Shown one piece after another: positions 1-8,555 of a stretch of DNA of 41,962 nt. Numbering within the stretch: the first letter of the stretch is position 1; every line of letters starts with the position of its first letter. The notes beneath the pieces are model-generated. The model worked only from the letters and a program-made list of their open reading frames with translations. It searched no databases and was not told the DNA's origin. The position numbers and the translations under genes are program-made. The stretch spans positions 1-41,962 of the forward strand of contig NZ_AUTC01000160.1 in assembly GCF_001461695.1 (NCBI RefSeq), written 5' to 3'. The DNA is from Sinorhizobium fredii USDA 205. Its GTDB lineage: Bacteria > Pseudomonadota > Alphaproteobacteria > Rhizobiales > Rhizobiaceae.

Positions 1-490
1 CGGTGAGGCCCACGGCCACGTAGCCCGCGAACTCGTTCAGGCCGACCGCAAAGCCGCGCCCCTTCGGTCCCACGAGGTCCACCTTCATGACCACGGTCAT
101 TGACCAGGCGAAGCCTTGGCTCAGGCCGAGCAGCACGTTGGCGGCGATCACCCACTCCCAACTGGGAGCGAGGATGATCATGAAGGGCACCGGAAGGCCG
201 ATCAGCCAGCCCGCCACCAGGACCCGCTTGCGGCCCAATCTATCCGCCAACTGGCCCGAGACGAGATTTGCCAGCGCCTTGACCACCCCGAAGCTGATGA
301 CGAAGGAGGTGATCAGTATCGTCGATTTGACGTGGAACTCGTTTGCGCCGATTAGCGGCACGACGGTGCGCTCGATGCCGACCATGCCGCCGACGAAAGC
401 GTTGATGAGAAGCAGCAAGGAGAATTGCTGCCAGTTCTCCTTGAGACCGAGCCGGACCGACGACGGCTCCTGAAGCGAAGTTGCCGGCAT
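1..490 (-). CDS. MFS transporter, N-terminal part (runs off window edge)
   Basis: Reading leftward from an ATG at 490, an open frame continues to the window edge without a stop, giving about 163 residues. It begins MPATSLQEPSSVRLGLKENW and continues into alternating hydrophobic segments. A loop between the second and third segments reads GQLADRLGRKRV, which matches the major facilitator signature (GxLaDrxGrkxxl). The usual MFS length is about 400 residues, so roughly 60% lies outside the window. The start codon is 3 bases beyond the stop of the upstream MBL-hydrolase gene, so the two are probably co-transcribed and translationally coupled. The substrate is unknown. The adjacent ArsR-rhodanese regulator and MBL hydrolase suggest a sulfur compound or a toxic sulfur/metalloid species, but that is inference from context. 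Confidence 0.8.
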   Translation of the reverse strand, partial: MPATSLQEPSSVRLGLKENWQQFSLLLLINAFVGGMVGIERTVVPLIGANEFHVKSTILITSFVISFGVVKALANLVSGQLADRLGRKRVLVAGWLIGLPVPFMIILAPSWEWVIAANVLLGLSQGFAWSMTVVMKVDLVGPKGRGFAVGLNEFAGYVAVGLT

Positions 491-493
491 TGG

Positions 494-1212
494 TCAGGCC
501 GCGCCGGAATGGATCGCCCGGAGTTGAGTGGCCCGCGGCCAAGCGAGAGGGATGTCCTTCGTCATGAAGACCACGAATTCCTCCTCGGTCTCGATCCTGA
601 AGGCCTTGTTGAACTGTTTCTCAAAGCCGGTCGTCGACGACGGCTTGCTGCTCAGGCTCCGTCCGCACACCGACCGGGCATAGGCGCCCGGCATGATTAC
701 CAGATAGTCGGCTAGGGCTTTGAGCCTTTCGATGCTGCGGAACAGGTTCTTCGTCCCTTCCTCGGCGCTGACTGCGAGCTCCGTGCGGCTCAGATCGCCG
801 ACGATCAGCGTGTGTCCCGTCACCACGAACCACGGCTGCTGCGGCCGTGCGAGGTCGGTCACCAGAAGGCGGATGTGTTCAGGAGCGTGGCCGGGCGTGT
901 ACAGGACCTTGAGAACGACGTTGCCGAGTTCCAGTTCGTCGCCGTCGTGGACGGGCTTGAAGGGCAGGCTGACATTTGACTTCGCCGACAGCACGGTTCC
1001 CGCGACGTCGGCGAGCACGCCCCCGAAGGAGACGTGATCGGCGTGAACGTGGGTGCCGATGATATAGAGGATGCGCATTCCCGTTTGTTCGGCTGCGCGT
1101 GGATATGGTTCCACCTCTCCGGCCGGATCGATGACGGCCCCGGAGGCTCGCCCCCCCCCCCCCCCGCCGAAATCCCGACCGGATCGGTGTGAAGGAACTG
1201 CCTGACGATCAT
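494..1212 (-). CDS. MBL-fold metallo-hydrolase (persulfide dioxygenase-like), 5' end disrupted by poly-G run
   Basis: The body carries the zinc-ligand motif THVHADH, a later TPGHAPEH histidine motif and a GDLSRTEL segment with the conserved aspartate. This is typical of the MBL-fold hydrolase/ETHE1-like family that acts on glutathione persulfide or related thiols. The family-typical N-terminus is MIVRQFLHTDPVGIS, which starts at an ATG at 1212 but lies in a different frame from the body. Between them is a run of 15 G on the coding strand (1151-1165), where relatives usually have a sequence like SYLFGCGG (from memory). A total of 13 or 16 G would restore the frame. The body frame itself stays open back to an ATG at 1249 that gives an untypical N-terminus. 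The gene is divergent from an ArsR-rhodanese regulator and upstream of an MFS permease. Either the run is an assembly error or the gene is damaged or phase-variable. Confidence 0.75.
1151..1165. repeat. Homopolymer run of 15 C (15 G on the coding strand of the MBL gene)
   Basis: An uninterrupted C15 tract lies inside the first 20 codons of the minus-strand MBL hydrolase gene. It separates the family-typical start from the zinc-binding body by one frame. Long G tracts of this kind can be slipped-strand contingency loci, but they are also a frequent site of sequencing or assembly error. Confidence 0.9.
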
Positions 1213-1247
1213 GATCTTGCGAGCCTCCCGTTGTCGTGATAGCAGTC

Positions 1248-1275
1248 ATTCAACTAATAGCGCGAATGATTGAAT
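1248..1275. promoter_or_regulatory. Inverted repeat ATTCAA-N16-TTGAAT, candidate ArsR-family operator
   Basis: ATTCAA at 1248-1253 and TTGAAT at 1270-1275 form a dyad in the 76-base gap between the divergent MBL hydrolase and ArsR-rhodanese genes. The right arm lies 13 bases before the regulator's GTG start. ArsR-family repressors bind AT-rich dyads in such shared promoters, so this is a reasonable operator candidate. The long spacer is unusual for the family. Confidence 0.4.
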
Positions 1276-1288
1276 TGGGAGGGGAAAG

Positions 1289-1945
1289 GTGTCAAGTGCG
1301 AAGAAGGCGATCTTTGCCCGCCTCGCCGAGATCGCTCAGGGCCTTGCCCATGCGCACCGCATCGAGCTGCTGGAGCACCTCGCCCAAGGGACCCGCACCG
1401 TAGAAGAGCTCGTCGCATTGACCGGGCTGAGCTTCGCCAACACCTCGCGCCACCTGCAGGTGTTGCGGCGATCCCATCTCGTCACCTCGCAGCGGCGCGA
1501 GAAACACGTCTTCTACAGCCTCGCGGGCGAGACCGAGGTCGTCGCTCTAATGGCCGCGGTCGGAGCCGTCGGAGAGCGGAACGTCGCCGAGGTCAGGCAC
1601 ATCGTCGCGGACTATTTCCATTCGCCACAGACGCTCGATGCCGTATCGCGCGAGGAATTGCTTTCCAAACTCAAGGACGGGACGGTGACGGTGCTCGACG
1701 TGCGGCCGGAAGACGAGTTTCTGCTCGGCCACATTCCCGGCGCGGTCAACATTCCAATCGAACAACTGAAGCAGAGACTCGCGGACCTTCCCGAGGATCG
1801 GGAGATAGTCGCGTACTGCCGTGGTCCTTATTGCGTCTTCTCCTTCGAAGCAGAGGCGATCCTGCGGCATCAGGGCTTTAGCGTTCATCGACTCAAAGAC
1901 GGCTTCCCGCAATGGAAGGCGGCCGGTTTGCCTTTCGCGACCTAA
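1289..1945 (+). CDS. ArsR-family regulator fused to a rhodanese domain
   Basis: This 218-residue protein starts at a GTG preceded by a purine-rich GGGAGGGGAAAG ribosome site. Residues about 10-85 form an ArsR winged helix (HRIELLEHL, then LTGLSFANTSRHLQVLRRSHLV as the recognition helix region). Residues about 115-215 form a rhodanese domain with LDVRPEDEFLLGHIPGAVNI and the active-site loop YCRGPYCVFS, whose first Cys is the expected persulfide-carrying residue. The known ArsR-rhodanese architecture suggests transcriptional control by reactive sulfur or another thiol-reactive ligand. It is divergent from an MBL hydrolase and MFS gene, its likely targets, with a dyad in the shared promoter. 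The effector is not shown by the sequence. Confidence 0.88.
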   Translation: MSSAKKAIFARLAEIAQGLAHAHRIELLEHLAQGTRTVEELVALTGLSFANTSRHLQVLRRSHLVTSQRREKHVFYSLAGETEVVALMAAVGAVGERNVAEVRHIVADYFHSPQTLDAVSREELLSKLKDGTVTVLDVRPEDEFLLGHIPGAVNIPIEQLKQRLADLPEDREIVAYCRGPYCVFSFEAEAILRHQGFSVHRLKDGFPQWKAAGLPFAT

Positions 1946-2170
1946 ACAAGCATGAAAGGCAAGGACGTAGTCTGGAGCGTCGTGCCCCCGATGTTGAGGA
2001 CGTTCAAGCCGCCCCCGAGGGACACCAGCGCCCACAGCGGCGGTGATTGCCCCCTTCGCACCGTGCGCCCCAGTGTCTTTCGAAAGAAGGAGCTAATTTA
2101 AGATAGGCGATCGCACTGTGCTGCGTTAGAGTCCTCCAGACCGCTGATCTGCAAGTCCGGTGGCGACTCG

Positions 2171-3943
2171 ATGAAACAGAGATTAGCCGCAATTCTGGCG
2201 AGCGATATGGCAGGCTATAGTCGGCTTATGGAGGCCGACGAAGTAGGCACGATCGCCCGCCTCAGAACGCACCGCATAGAATTGATCGATCCCGCCATCG
2301 CAAAGAACGACGGCAGGATCATCAAGACGACGGGTGACGGCATGCTGGTTGAATTCCAGAGCGTCACCGACGCCGTGAAATGCGCCGTGGAAATCCAGCA
2401 TCGCATGAAGCGGCGCAATTTCGATGTGCCCCAGGATCGGCGGATCGAGTTCAGGATCGGCATTAATGTCGGCGATATCATTTTCGACGACGACGACATC
2501 TTCGGCGATGGTGTCAACATCGCCGCCCGCATCGAGCAACTGGCCGATGTGGGCGGCATCTGCGTCACGGCTGCGGTAGCGACGCAGATTGCCGATCGCC
2601 TCGAAGTCTCCATTGAAGACCTTGGCGACAAGATGCTGAAAAACATCAGCCGTCCGGTGCATCTTTATCGTATTGGACTCGAAGGCTCCGTCCTGCCGGC
2701 CGCGCCGGAGGAGAAGGACGCAAAAAGGGCGGTTTCCAAGCCATCGATCGTCGTGCTGCCGTTCGACAACATGAGCGGGGATCCCGAGCAGGAGTTCTTC
2801 ACCGACGGCTTGACCGAGGATATCATCACCGAGCTCTCCCGCCGCCACGAGCTCTTCGTCATCTCGCGCAACTCCAGCTTCGTCTACAAGAACCAGCCCG
2901 TGAATGTGCGCGAAGTCGCGGAGAAGCTTGGGGCCCAGTATCTGGTAGAAGGCAGCGTGCGCAAGATCGGCGACAGGGTACGCGTGACGGTCCAGCTCAT
3001 CGACGCGGTCAACGATGCCCACATCTGGGCCGATAAATACGACCGAAGACTCGACGACATCTTCGCCATCCAGGACGAGGTGACGGCGGCGATCTCAGCC
3101 ACTCTTCCGGGGCGGCTTGAAGCGGCCCAGCGAGACCAGCTCGCCCGAACGACGCCGACGAACATGGCCGCCTACGAGTGCGCCCTCACCGCCAAGGTGC
3201 TGCACCATCGCTCCACCGTCGCGGACAACAAGCAGGCGCAGGCCCTGATAGACAGGGCGCTCGCGCTCGACCCCGGCTACGCGCATGCCCATGCTTGGCG
3301 GGCCTGCATACTCGGGCAGGCCTGGGTGTACGGCTGGTGCGAGGACAAGGACGCGGTCTGGGCCGAAATCGTTGCCGAGCTTGAACGGGCGCTGGCGCTC
3401 GATGACAACGACGCCGACGTCCATCGCATCCTCGCCGCCGTCAACGTCAACAACAACGAGTTGACGACGGCACGCTATCATCAGGAGCGCGCCCTATCGC
3501 TCAATCCGAATTACGACCTGGTGGTGGTCCAGCAGGGCGAGCTGCTGACGTGGCTCGGTCGCCCGGAGGAAGGGGGCGAATGGATTCGCAAGGCGATGCG
3601 GCTCAATCCCCATCACCCGGAGCGGTTCTGGAGCCATCTCGGAAAAGCGCATTTCGCGGCGCGGCAATACGCCGAAGCGATCGAGGCATTCATGCATCTT
3701 TCGGCGATGGACCACGTCCAGCATGCTTTCGTCGCCGCCTGCTACGGCTGGCTGGGCGATGAAATCGCTTCTGCTGCGCATATGAAGAAGGTTAAAGCGC
3801 TCGCTCCTGATTTCAGCATTGTCTCCTTCCTCGCCACCTTGCACTACGCCCAGGAGGCCGATGCGCAGCACATCCGTGAAGGGCTCGTCAAAGCGGGAGC
3901 CGACGAAGGCCCGCCAGCAGCAAGCGGCATGGCTGCGCAATAG
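2171..3943 (+). CDS. Class III adenylate/guanylate cyclase with TolB-like and TPR C-terminal region
   Basis: This is a 590-residue protein. Residues about 5-175 are a class III cyclase catalytic domain. The metal-binding aspartate lies in LASDMAGYSRLMEADE, the TTGDGMLVEF motif follows, and the second metal aspartate is in INVGDIIFDDDD, followed by IFGDGVNIAARIEQLA. Residues about 190-310 match the FlgO/TolB-N-like segment common in rhizobial cyclases (VVLPFDNMSGDPEQEFFTDG, then VEGSVRKIGDRVRVTVQLID). The rest consists of TPR-like helical repeats (for example ALALDDNDADVHRILAAV and ALSLNPNYDLVVVQQGELL). No membrane segment is evident, so it is probably cytosolic. Rhizobia carry dozens of such cyclases and the individual signal is unknown. 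It stands alone, with 225 and 63 bases to its neighbours. Confidence 0.9.
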   Translation: MKQRLAAILASDMAGYSRLMEADEVGTIARLRTHRIELIDPAIAKNDGRIIKTTGDGMLVEFQSVTDAVKCAVEIQHRMKRRNFDVPQDRRIEFRIGINVGDIIFDDDDIFGDGVNIAARIEQLADVGGICVTAAVATQIADRLEVSIEDLGDKMLKNISRPVHLYRIGLEGSVLPAAPEEKDAKRAVSKPSIVVLPFDNMSGDPEQEFFTDGLTEDIITELSRRHELFVISRNSSFVYKNQPVNVREVAEKLGAQYLVEGSVRKIGDRVRVTVQLIDAVNDAHIWADKYDRRLDDIFAIQDEVTAAISATLPGRLEAAQRDQLARTTPTNMAAYECALTAKVLHHRSTVADNKQAQALIDRALALDPGYAHAHAWRACILGQAWVYGWCEDKDAVWAEIVAELERALALDDNDADVHRILAAVNVNNNELTTARYHQERALSLNPNYDLVVVQQGELLTWLGRPEEGGEWIRKAMRLNPHHPERFWSHLGKAHFAARQYAEAIEAFMHLSAMDHVQHAFVAACYGWLGDEIASAAHMKKVKALAPDFSIVSFLATLHYAQEADAQHIREGLVKAGADEGPPAASGMAAQ

Positions 3944-4006
3944 TGCATTCTCGCCGCTCCAGCGTGGGAGGACGCCGGCTGCTGCGGGGCACTGTAAGAC
4001 ACGTCG

Positions 4007-4618
4007 TTATTTTGGCCGTGCGCTGCCTTCGTACATGAAGGTCATCGGCTTTGGCCCCCGCATGTAGCCCGTCTCAATCCGATCGATCCGGAAGCCCGCG
4101 CCTTCTATCATGAGTCTGATCGGGCGGTTTAGATGACAGCCGCCACCTATACGTCTCCAGATCGGCGTGAGGTTATCCTGCCACCGGCGCACGCCATGAT
4201 CAGGCGAGAGCCCATGCTCGACGAACAGCAGCTTGCCCTCAGGCCTGAGTACCCGTCGCATTTCCGCGAGCGCCGTCGCAGCTCCGGGGATCGTGCACAG
4301 GGTCCAGGTCGTCACGACCGTGTCGACGCTATTGTCATCAAGCGGAATGGCTTCGGCGGACGCTTCGATAAAGTTGATCGGCATCTCCGAATGCGGGACG
4401 CGTCGGGCCATCGCGAGGAGGGCCGGGTCAGGTTCCAGCGCCAGTATTTCCCGGACGTCCGCACGGTAAAAGGGAAGGTTCAGGCCCGACCCGCTGCCTA
4501 TCTCCAGGACGCGGCCTTCCGCAGCGCCGATCACGCGCGTGCGATAGGGATGAAGGCGCTCGTTTCGCATGGAAAGATCGCAGAGCTTCGGCAGGATCAC
4601 ATCGCGGTAAATTCCCAC
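4007..4618 (-). CDS. Class I SAM-dependent methyltransferase
   Basis: This 203-residue protein starts at GTG (4618), with GAGGAG about 6 bases upstream. The SAM-binding motif I is VLEIGSGSGLNLPFY. The acidic residue ending strand 2 is in LALEPDPALLAMA, and motif IV lies near VDTVVTTWTLCTI with post-motif RRVLRPEGKLLFVEHG. This is the Methyltransf_11 / UbiE-like fold. The C-terminal region, with RWQDNLTPIWRRIGGGCHLNR, is typical of small phospholipid or arsenite/thiol methyltransferase-like proteins of this subfamily. The acceptor substrate cannot be assigned. It stands 39 bases before a DUF1059 gene on the same strand (the stop of that gene is at 4658) and may be co-transcribed with it. Confidence 0.85.
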   Translation of the reverse strand: MGIYRDVILPKLCDLSMRNERLHPYRTRVIGAAEGRVLEIGSGSGLNLPFYRADVREILALEPDPALLAMARRVPHSEMPINFIEASAEAIPLDDNSVDTVVTTWTLCTIPGAATALAEMRRVLRPEGKLLFVEHGLSPDHGVRRWQDNLTPIWRRIGGGCHLNRPIRLMIEGAGFRIDRIETGYMRGPKPMTFMYEGSARPK

Positions 4619-4657
4619 ACGCGGCTCCTCAGGGTGACGCTAGGGTGCGTGGCCGTC

Positions 4658-4846
4658 CTACGTTTCGCGAATTAAGTTTTTGATTTGCTGCCGATCCTCC
4701 GAGGACCACTTCTCAGGCTCCTCCCGATGAGCGGTCGCCCCGTGCAGTTCAATGTGTTTCCACAGCTCCGCTTCTGTCTCGGCCGTGAACGACGCCGAGC
4801 AGGCTTCCATTCCAGGATAATCCTTGCAGCGGTATGAGTAGGCCAT
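4658..4846 (-). CDS. DUF1059 small protein
   Basis: This 62-residue protein is preceded by a strong GGAGGT ribosome site. The sequence MAYSYRCKDYPGMEACSASF, followed by ETEAELWKHIELHGATAH and a C-terminal SSEDRQQIKNLI helix, matches the DUF1059 family, which has a conserved Cys pair and a His-containing helix. The two cysteines and two histidines suggest a possible metal site, but no function is established. It lies upstream of the methyltransferase gene on the same strand. Confidence 0.8.
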   Translation of the reverse strand: MAYSYRCKDYPGMEACSASFTAETEAELWKHIELHGATAHREEPEKWSSEDRQQIKNLIRET

Positions 4847-5338
4847 AGCTTCACCTCCACGCTGCCATCACAGTAGCACGCCACGTATCGGCAGCAGAGC
4901 CGAATGTATCGAGTGACTGCTGCTGCTCGACACCTCGGCATGTTCGGTCTTGCTAACTTAATGCGAGCGGGTGTCTGTTCGGCCAAACCCCGATCGCTGA
5001 CCGCGATGCAGCATTTAAGAAATGGAGGAGGAGTCGCAGCATTTTCGAATATTGAACGTCCTTGTCTGCTGCATTTGCCCTGCCCGTTGACAACGTACCG
5101 AGTGAACCGCAACCGATACGCGTGCAGATACCGCTATCACAGGTGCTCCATCCTTCGCCTCGATGGGATTTGAATCGGCGGCCCGGTACCCATCATCGCA
5201 GCGGAGACACTATCACCTGAAATCAGTACGACCGGTCAGAGGTGAGGAAGTGCTATCCTGCCAGCGGTGTTGCGCATCAGCTCTGAACAAAAAATGGGAT
5301 GTGGGCTTTTGCGCCCGGGTGAAATTTGAGCGCAGTCG
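4847..5338. other. Intergenic stretch without a recognised gene
   Basis: This is 492 bases between the DUF1059 gene (leftward) and the antiporter gene (rightward). The open frames here lack family resemblance and good ribosome sites. A GGATTTGAATC-like stretch near 5166 recalls a tRNA T-loop on the minus strand, but no stem or acceptor arm can be built. Promoters for both flanking genes must lie here, but none is convincing by eye. Confidence 0.5.
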
Positions 5339-7168
5339 ATGACGCCAGGACCAGAAAATTACAAGGAGCTTCTGCTGTTTCTGGCGACAGCCGGAGTGAT
5401 CGTGCCTCTGTTTGGGCGGCTGAGATTGAGCCCGGTCTTTGGATTTCTAGCCGCAGGCATCATGCTTGGCCCCTTCGGACTCGGAGCTCTCGCTCGAGAT
5501 CTACCGTGGCTCTCTGCAGTATCCATAACGGATGTTGAAGAGATCGCGCATCTGGCAGAATTCGGAGTAGCGTTCCTCCTCTTCATGATCGCGCTCGAGC
5601 TGTCGTGGAAGCGCCTACTGCTGATGCGCAAGCTCGTCTTCGGATTGGGGGGACTGCAGCTTCTCGCCTCGACAGCAGTCCTCGCGAGTGTGGCGAACTT
5701 GCTGGATCAAACCCCGGCTTCAGCGGTGGTGCTCGGCAGTGCGCTCGCCATGTCCTCGACGGCGATCATTCTGCCGTCGCTTGTAGAGCGCAAACTGCTG
5801 AACACCACGGTTGGACGCGCAAGTTTCGCCGTGCTGCTCTTCCAGGACCTGGCTGTGGCGCCGCTCCTGTTCATGGTGACGATGTTGGCGGGGCATGGAG
5901 GGACGGGACTCGGCACCGGCTTGTTGTACGCGCTTGCTCCTGCGGTAATCGCGTTGATCGCAATGGCCGGACTGGGGCGTCTCATTCTACGTCCCTTGTT
6001 CAAGCTGGTCGCGGCAACAAAGAGCGGTGAGTTGTTCGTCGCGGCATGCCTACTGGTCGTGATAGGCTCCGGCCTTGTCACGGCGCTCAGCGGTCAATCC
6101 ATGGCTTTGGGCGCCTTCCTCGCGGGCCTGCTCTTAGCTGAAACCGAGTATCGCCGCCAGATCGAGGTGACGATCCAGCCCTTCCAGGGACTTCTGCTTG
6201 GCCTCTTCTTTGTGTCGGTAGGAGCCCGTCTGGATCTTTCAGCGATCATTGCCAACCCGGTTCCCACAGCGGGGATCGCGATCGGCTTTTTTGCCATCAA
6301 GGCCGGTATCCTGTTCCTCATCGCGCGCCTCATGGGCCTGCCCAGCCGGGGTGCCGGCGAGTTAGCGGTTGTGTTGGGGCCCGGCGGCGAGTTTGCATTG
6401 ATCCTTATTGGTGCGGCTGTGGCGGGCGGCGTCGTCTCTGGTGCAGCGGGCGCCACCGCCACGGTCGCGGCTACCTTGACGATGATTGGCATCCCCCTAC
6501 TGATCCGGATGCTAGACCGCAGCGCAGCGTCTACCCGCATGGATGACACGAGGTTCGCCGGATTGACGCCCGAGCAGGATGACGGCCTTGAGCGCGTGAT
6601 CGTGGTCGGATACGGGCGCGTCGGACAATTGGTCGCCGAGATGCTCATGCGGCACGAACTGCTCTTCCTGGCGATCGACGCCGACCCCACGCTAGTCGCC
6701 AGGGAGCGAGCTCGCGGTCACACCATCTTTTATGGTGATGCCACCCAAATCGCGTTGCTTCGGCGTTGTGGAATCCAGAGCGCCCGTGCGCTCGTCGTCA
6801 CGTTGGACAATGCGGACGCGGTAGAATCGATCGTACGGGCCGCGCGATCGGAGCGGCCAGATCTTACCATTGTCGCCCGCGCCCGGGATGCGGTGCACGC
6901 AACTGAATTATACGAGCTGAACGTCACGGATGCAGTGCCAGAAACCATCGAAGCCAGCCTCCAGCTCTCGCAGGCCGTGCTCGTCGACATCGGCATTCCT
7001 ATGGGCCGGGTGATTGCATCCATTCATGAGAAACGGGATGAATTTCGCAAGATGCTGCAGCCCCCGGATGGATCCGGAAGAGGACGGCATGCCATCCGCG
7101 CTCCGCAGGCGGAAAGCCGCAAGCCTCGCTCAGGCTCCGATGGGCATGCGCGCACTAAGGACCGTTAA
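5339..7168 (+). CDS. CPA2-family K+/H+ antiporter with RCK (TrkA-N) domain, KefB/KefC-like
   Basis: This 609-residue inner-membrane protein has residues 1-390 as a Na+/H+-exchanger fold of about 12 hydrophobic segments. These include GFLAAGIMLGPFGLGAL and ALAMSSTAIILPSLVERK, and FQDLAVAPLLFMV carries the conserved acidic residue. Residues about 418-535 form a Rossmann RCK domain, VIVVGYGRVGQLVAEML (GxGxxG) with the strand-end AIDAD. Family length is about 560-620, so the gene is full length. The last ~40 residues are polar and arginine-rich. Such proteins expel potassium, often in response to electrophiles. No KefF/KefG-type partner lies next to it. Start ATG 5339 has only a weak upstream ribosome site. 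Confidence 0.9.
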   Translation: MTPGPENYKELLLFLATAGVIVPLFGRLRLSPVFGFLAAGIMLGPFGLGALARDLPWLSAVSITDVEEIAHLAEFGVAFLLFMIALELSWKRLLLMRKLVFGLGGLQLLASTAVLASVANLLDQTPASAVVLGSALAMSSTAIILPSLVERKLLNTTVGRASFAVLLFQDLAVAPLLFMVTMLAGHGGTGLGTGLLYALAPAVIALIAMAGLGRLILRPLFKLVAATKSGELFVAACLLVVIGSGLVTALSGQSMALGAFLAGLLLAETEYRRQIEVTIQPFQGLLLGLFFVSVGARLDLSAIIANPVPTAGIAIGFFAIKAGILFLIARLMGLPSRGAGELAVVLGPGGEFALILIGAAVAGGVVSGAAGATATVAATLTMIGIPLLIRMLDRSAASTRMDDTRFAGLTPEQDDGLERVIVVGYGRVGQLVAEMLMRHELLFLAIDADPTLVARERARGHTIFYGDATQIALLRRCGIQSARALVVTLDNADAVESIVRAARSERPDLTIVARARDAVHATELYELNVTDAVPETIEASLQLSQAVLVDIGIPMGRVIASIHEKRDEFRKMLQPPDGSGRGRHAIRAPQAESRKPRSGSDGHARTKDR

Positions 7169-7198
7169 TGCAAACGCCGCGCCCCCATCGCCAGGGAG

Positions 7199-7738
7199 TC
7201 AACGAGGTTCAATTGCCGCCAACGGATCGGCATACGCCGTCGGATTGCTGGCCAGCACTGGGTGGCCCTTCAACAAGGCTTCGCCCTCGGTCGGGAAGGA
7301 CAGGTAGTCGCCGCCGGCTTCCTTGACGAGGCAGTAACCAGCCATGCAGTCCCAAGCATACATATGCGGCTCGTAATAACCGGCCAGACGACCGGCCGCG
7401 ACATAGGCGAGCATCAATGCGCCGGAGCCATTGCGGATAAAGTTGCCGCCCATGCCGAGCAGCATGGCGATGATCTGGCCAACCCGCTCCGGCTCGACAT
7501 AGGTATTGCAGCCAATGCCGGTGATGGCGTTCCTGATGGTACGAGACGGATCGAGGCTCAACTTCCTTCCGTTGAGGCTCGCGCCCTTGCCAGGGTCCGA
7601 AGCATAGACTTCGCCATCGCAGGGCGCATGGATCACCCGATCACCGGCACGCCGCCATGCAGCACCGCGATCGACACACACCACGTCGACATACGGTCGA
7701 GCACGCCCGCACCGGAGCGTGCCTGATCGGTGCGCCAT
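7199..7738 (-). pseudogene. Inositol monophosphatase family protein remnant (5'-truncated and frameshifted)
   Basis: The C-terminal two thirds of an IMPase-family protein are clear: VIHAPCDGEVYASDPGKGAS, then NGRKL, IRNGSGALMLAYVAAGRL and the metal-binding WDCMAGYCLVKEAGGDY. Just upstream, in another frame, the coding strand reads RMSTWCVSIAVLHGGVPVIG, which should join directly to VIHAP. One missing base near 7637 (GGGTGATC where GGNGTGATC is expected) breaks the frame. Further upstream the DPIDGT catalytic motif and the N-terminal third are absent before the SDR gene's stop. The open frame's own N-terminus is therefore out-of-frame sequence, and the product would be inactive. It sits at the 3' end of the sugar ABC operon, where it was presumably a phosphatase of that pathway. 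Confidence 0.75.
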
Positions 7739-7787
7739 GCCGCCTGCTTTCTGGCCGGACTGCTCGAGGCCGGTCCGCAGGGCACGC

Positions 7788-8555
7788 CTACCGCGCGCCC
7801 ATCCTCAGCGCCCCGTCGAGGCGGATGACCTCGCCGTTCAGCATGTCGTTCTCGCAGATATGCCGCACCAGCGCGGCATATTCGCCCGGCCGGCCGAGGC
7901 GCGGCGGGAAGGGCACGCTCTTGCCGAGCGAATCCTGCACCTCCTGCGGCATGCCGGCCATCATCGGCGTTTCGAAGATGCCGGGCGCGATCGAGACGAC
8001 GCGAATGCCGGAGCGGGCGAGTTCGCGCGCGATCGGCAGGGTCATCGCAACGACGCCGCCCTTCGATGCCGCGTAAGCCGCTTGGCCGATCTGTCCGTCG
8101 AAGGCGGCGACCGAGGCGGTGTTGACGATCACGCCGCGGCCACCTTCCTGGTCCGGATCCTCCCGGGCGATCGCCGCGGCGGAAAGCCGGATCATGTTGA
8201 ATGTGCCGATGAGATTGATGCCGATTGCGCGGCTAAAGCTGTCGAGCCGGTGCGGGCCGTCGCGCCCGAGCACCTTTTCGCCGGGCGCGATGCCGGCGCA
8301 GTTCACCAGCCCGTGCAGATGCCCGAAGCTTTCGAGCGCCGCCTGCACCGCTGCGGCACCGTCGGGCTCGCTCGTCACATCCGTCCGCACGAAGCGGGCA
8401 CGGTCACCAAGCTCCGCAGCGATTGCCGCCCCCGCCTCGATATTGACGTCGGCGATGACCACATGGGCGCCTTCCGCGACGAACATCCGGGCCACGGCCG
8501 CGCCGAGCCCGGATCCGCCGCCGGTGACCAGAAACACCTTATCCAGGATCAGCAT
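7788..8555 (-). CDS. SDR-family oxidoreductase, HSD10 / 3-hydroxyacyl-CoA dehydrogenase-like
   Basis: This 255-residue protein has the classical short-chain dehydrogenase layout. The nucleotide-binding motif is VTGGGSGLGAAVARM, and IADVN ends strand 2, which favours NAD(H). LVNCAGIAP is the NAG-type motif. The catalytic Ser lies in IVNTASVAAF, and the YxxxK is AAYAASKGG (Tyr, Lys). The segment VPFPPRLGRPGEYAALVRHI, with NGEVIRLDGALRM, is the signature of the type-2 3-hydroxyacyl-CoA/17-beta-HSD10 branch rather than a sugar dehydrogenase. In this operon it follows a Gfo/Idh/MocA enzyme. Whether it acts on a sugar-derived alcohol or an acyl-CoA is unresolved. Start ATG 8555 overlaps the stop of a 16-residue upstream ORF with a much better ribosome site. 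Confidence 0.88.
   Translation of the reverse strand: MLILDKVFLVTGGGSGLGAAVARMFVAEGAHVVIADVNIEAGAAIAAELGDRARFVRTDVTSEPDGAAAVQAALESFGHLHGLVNCAGIAPGEKVLGRDGPHRLDSFSRAIGINLIGTFNMIRLSAAAIAREDPDQEGGRGVIVNTASVAAFDGQIGQAAYAASKGGVVAMTLPIARELARSGIRVVSIAPGIFETPMMAGMPQEVQDSLGKSVPFPPRLGRPGEYAALVRHICENDMLNGEVIRLDGALRMGAR

Noticed and set aside
5150..5200. tRNA-like T-loop (GATTCAAATC on the minus strand)
   Set aside because: No complementary T-stem, acceptor stem or anticodon arm can be drawn around it.
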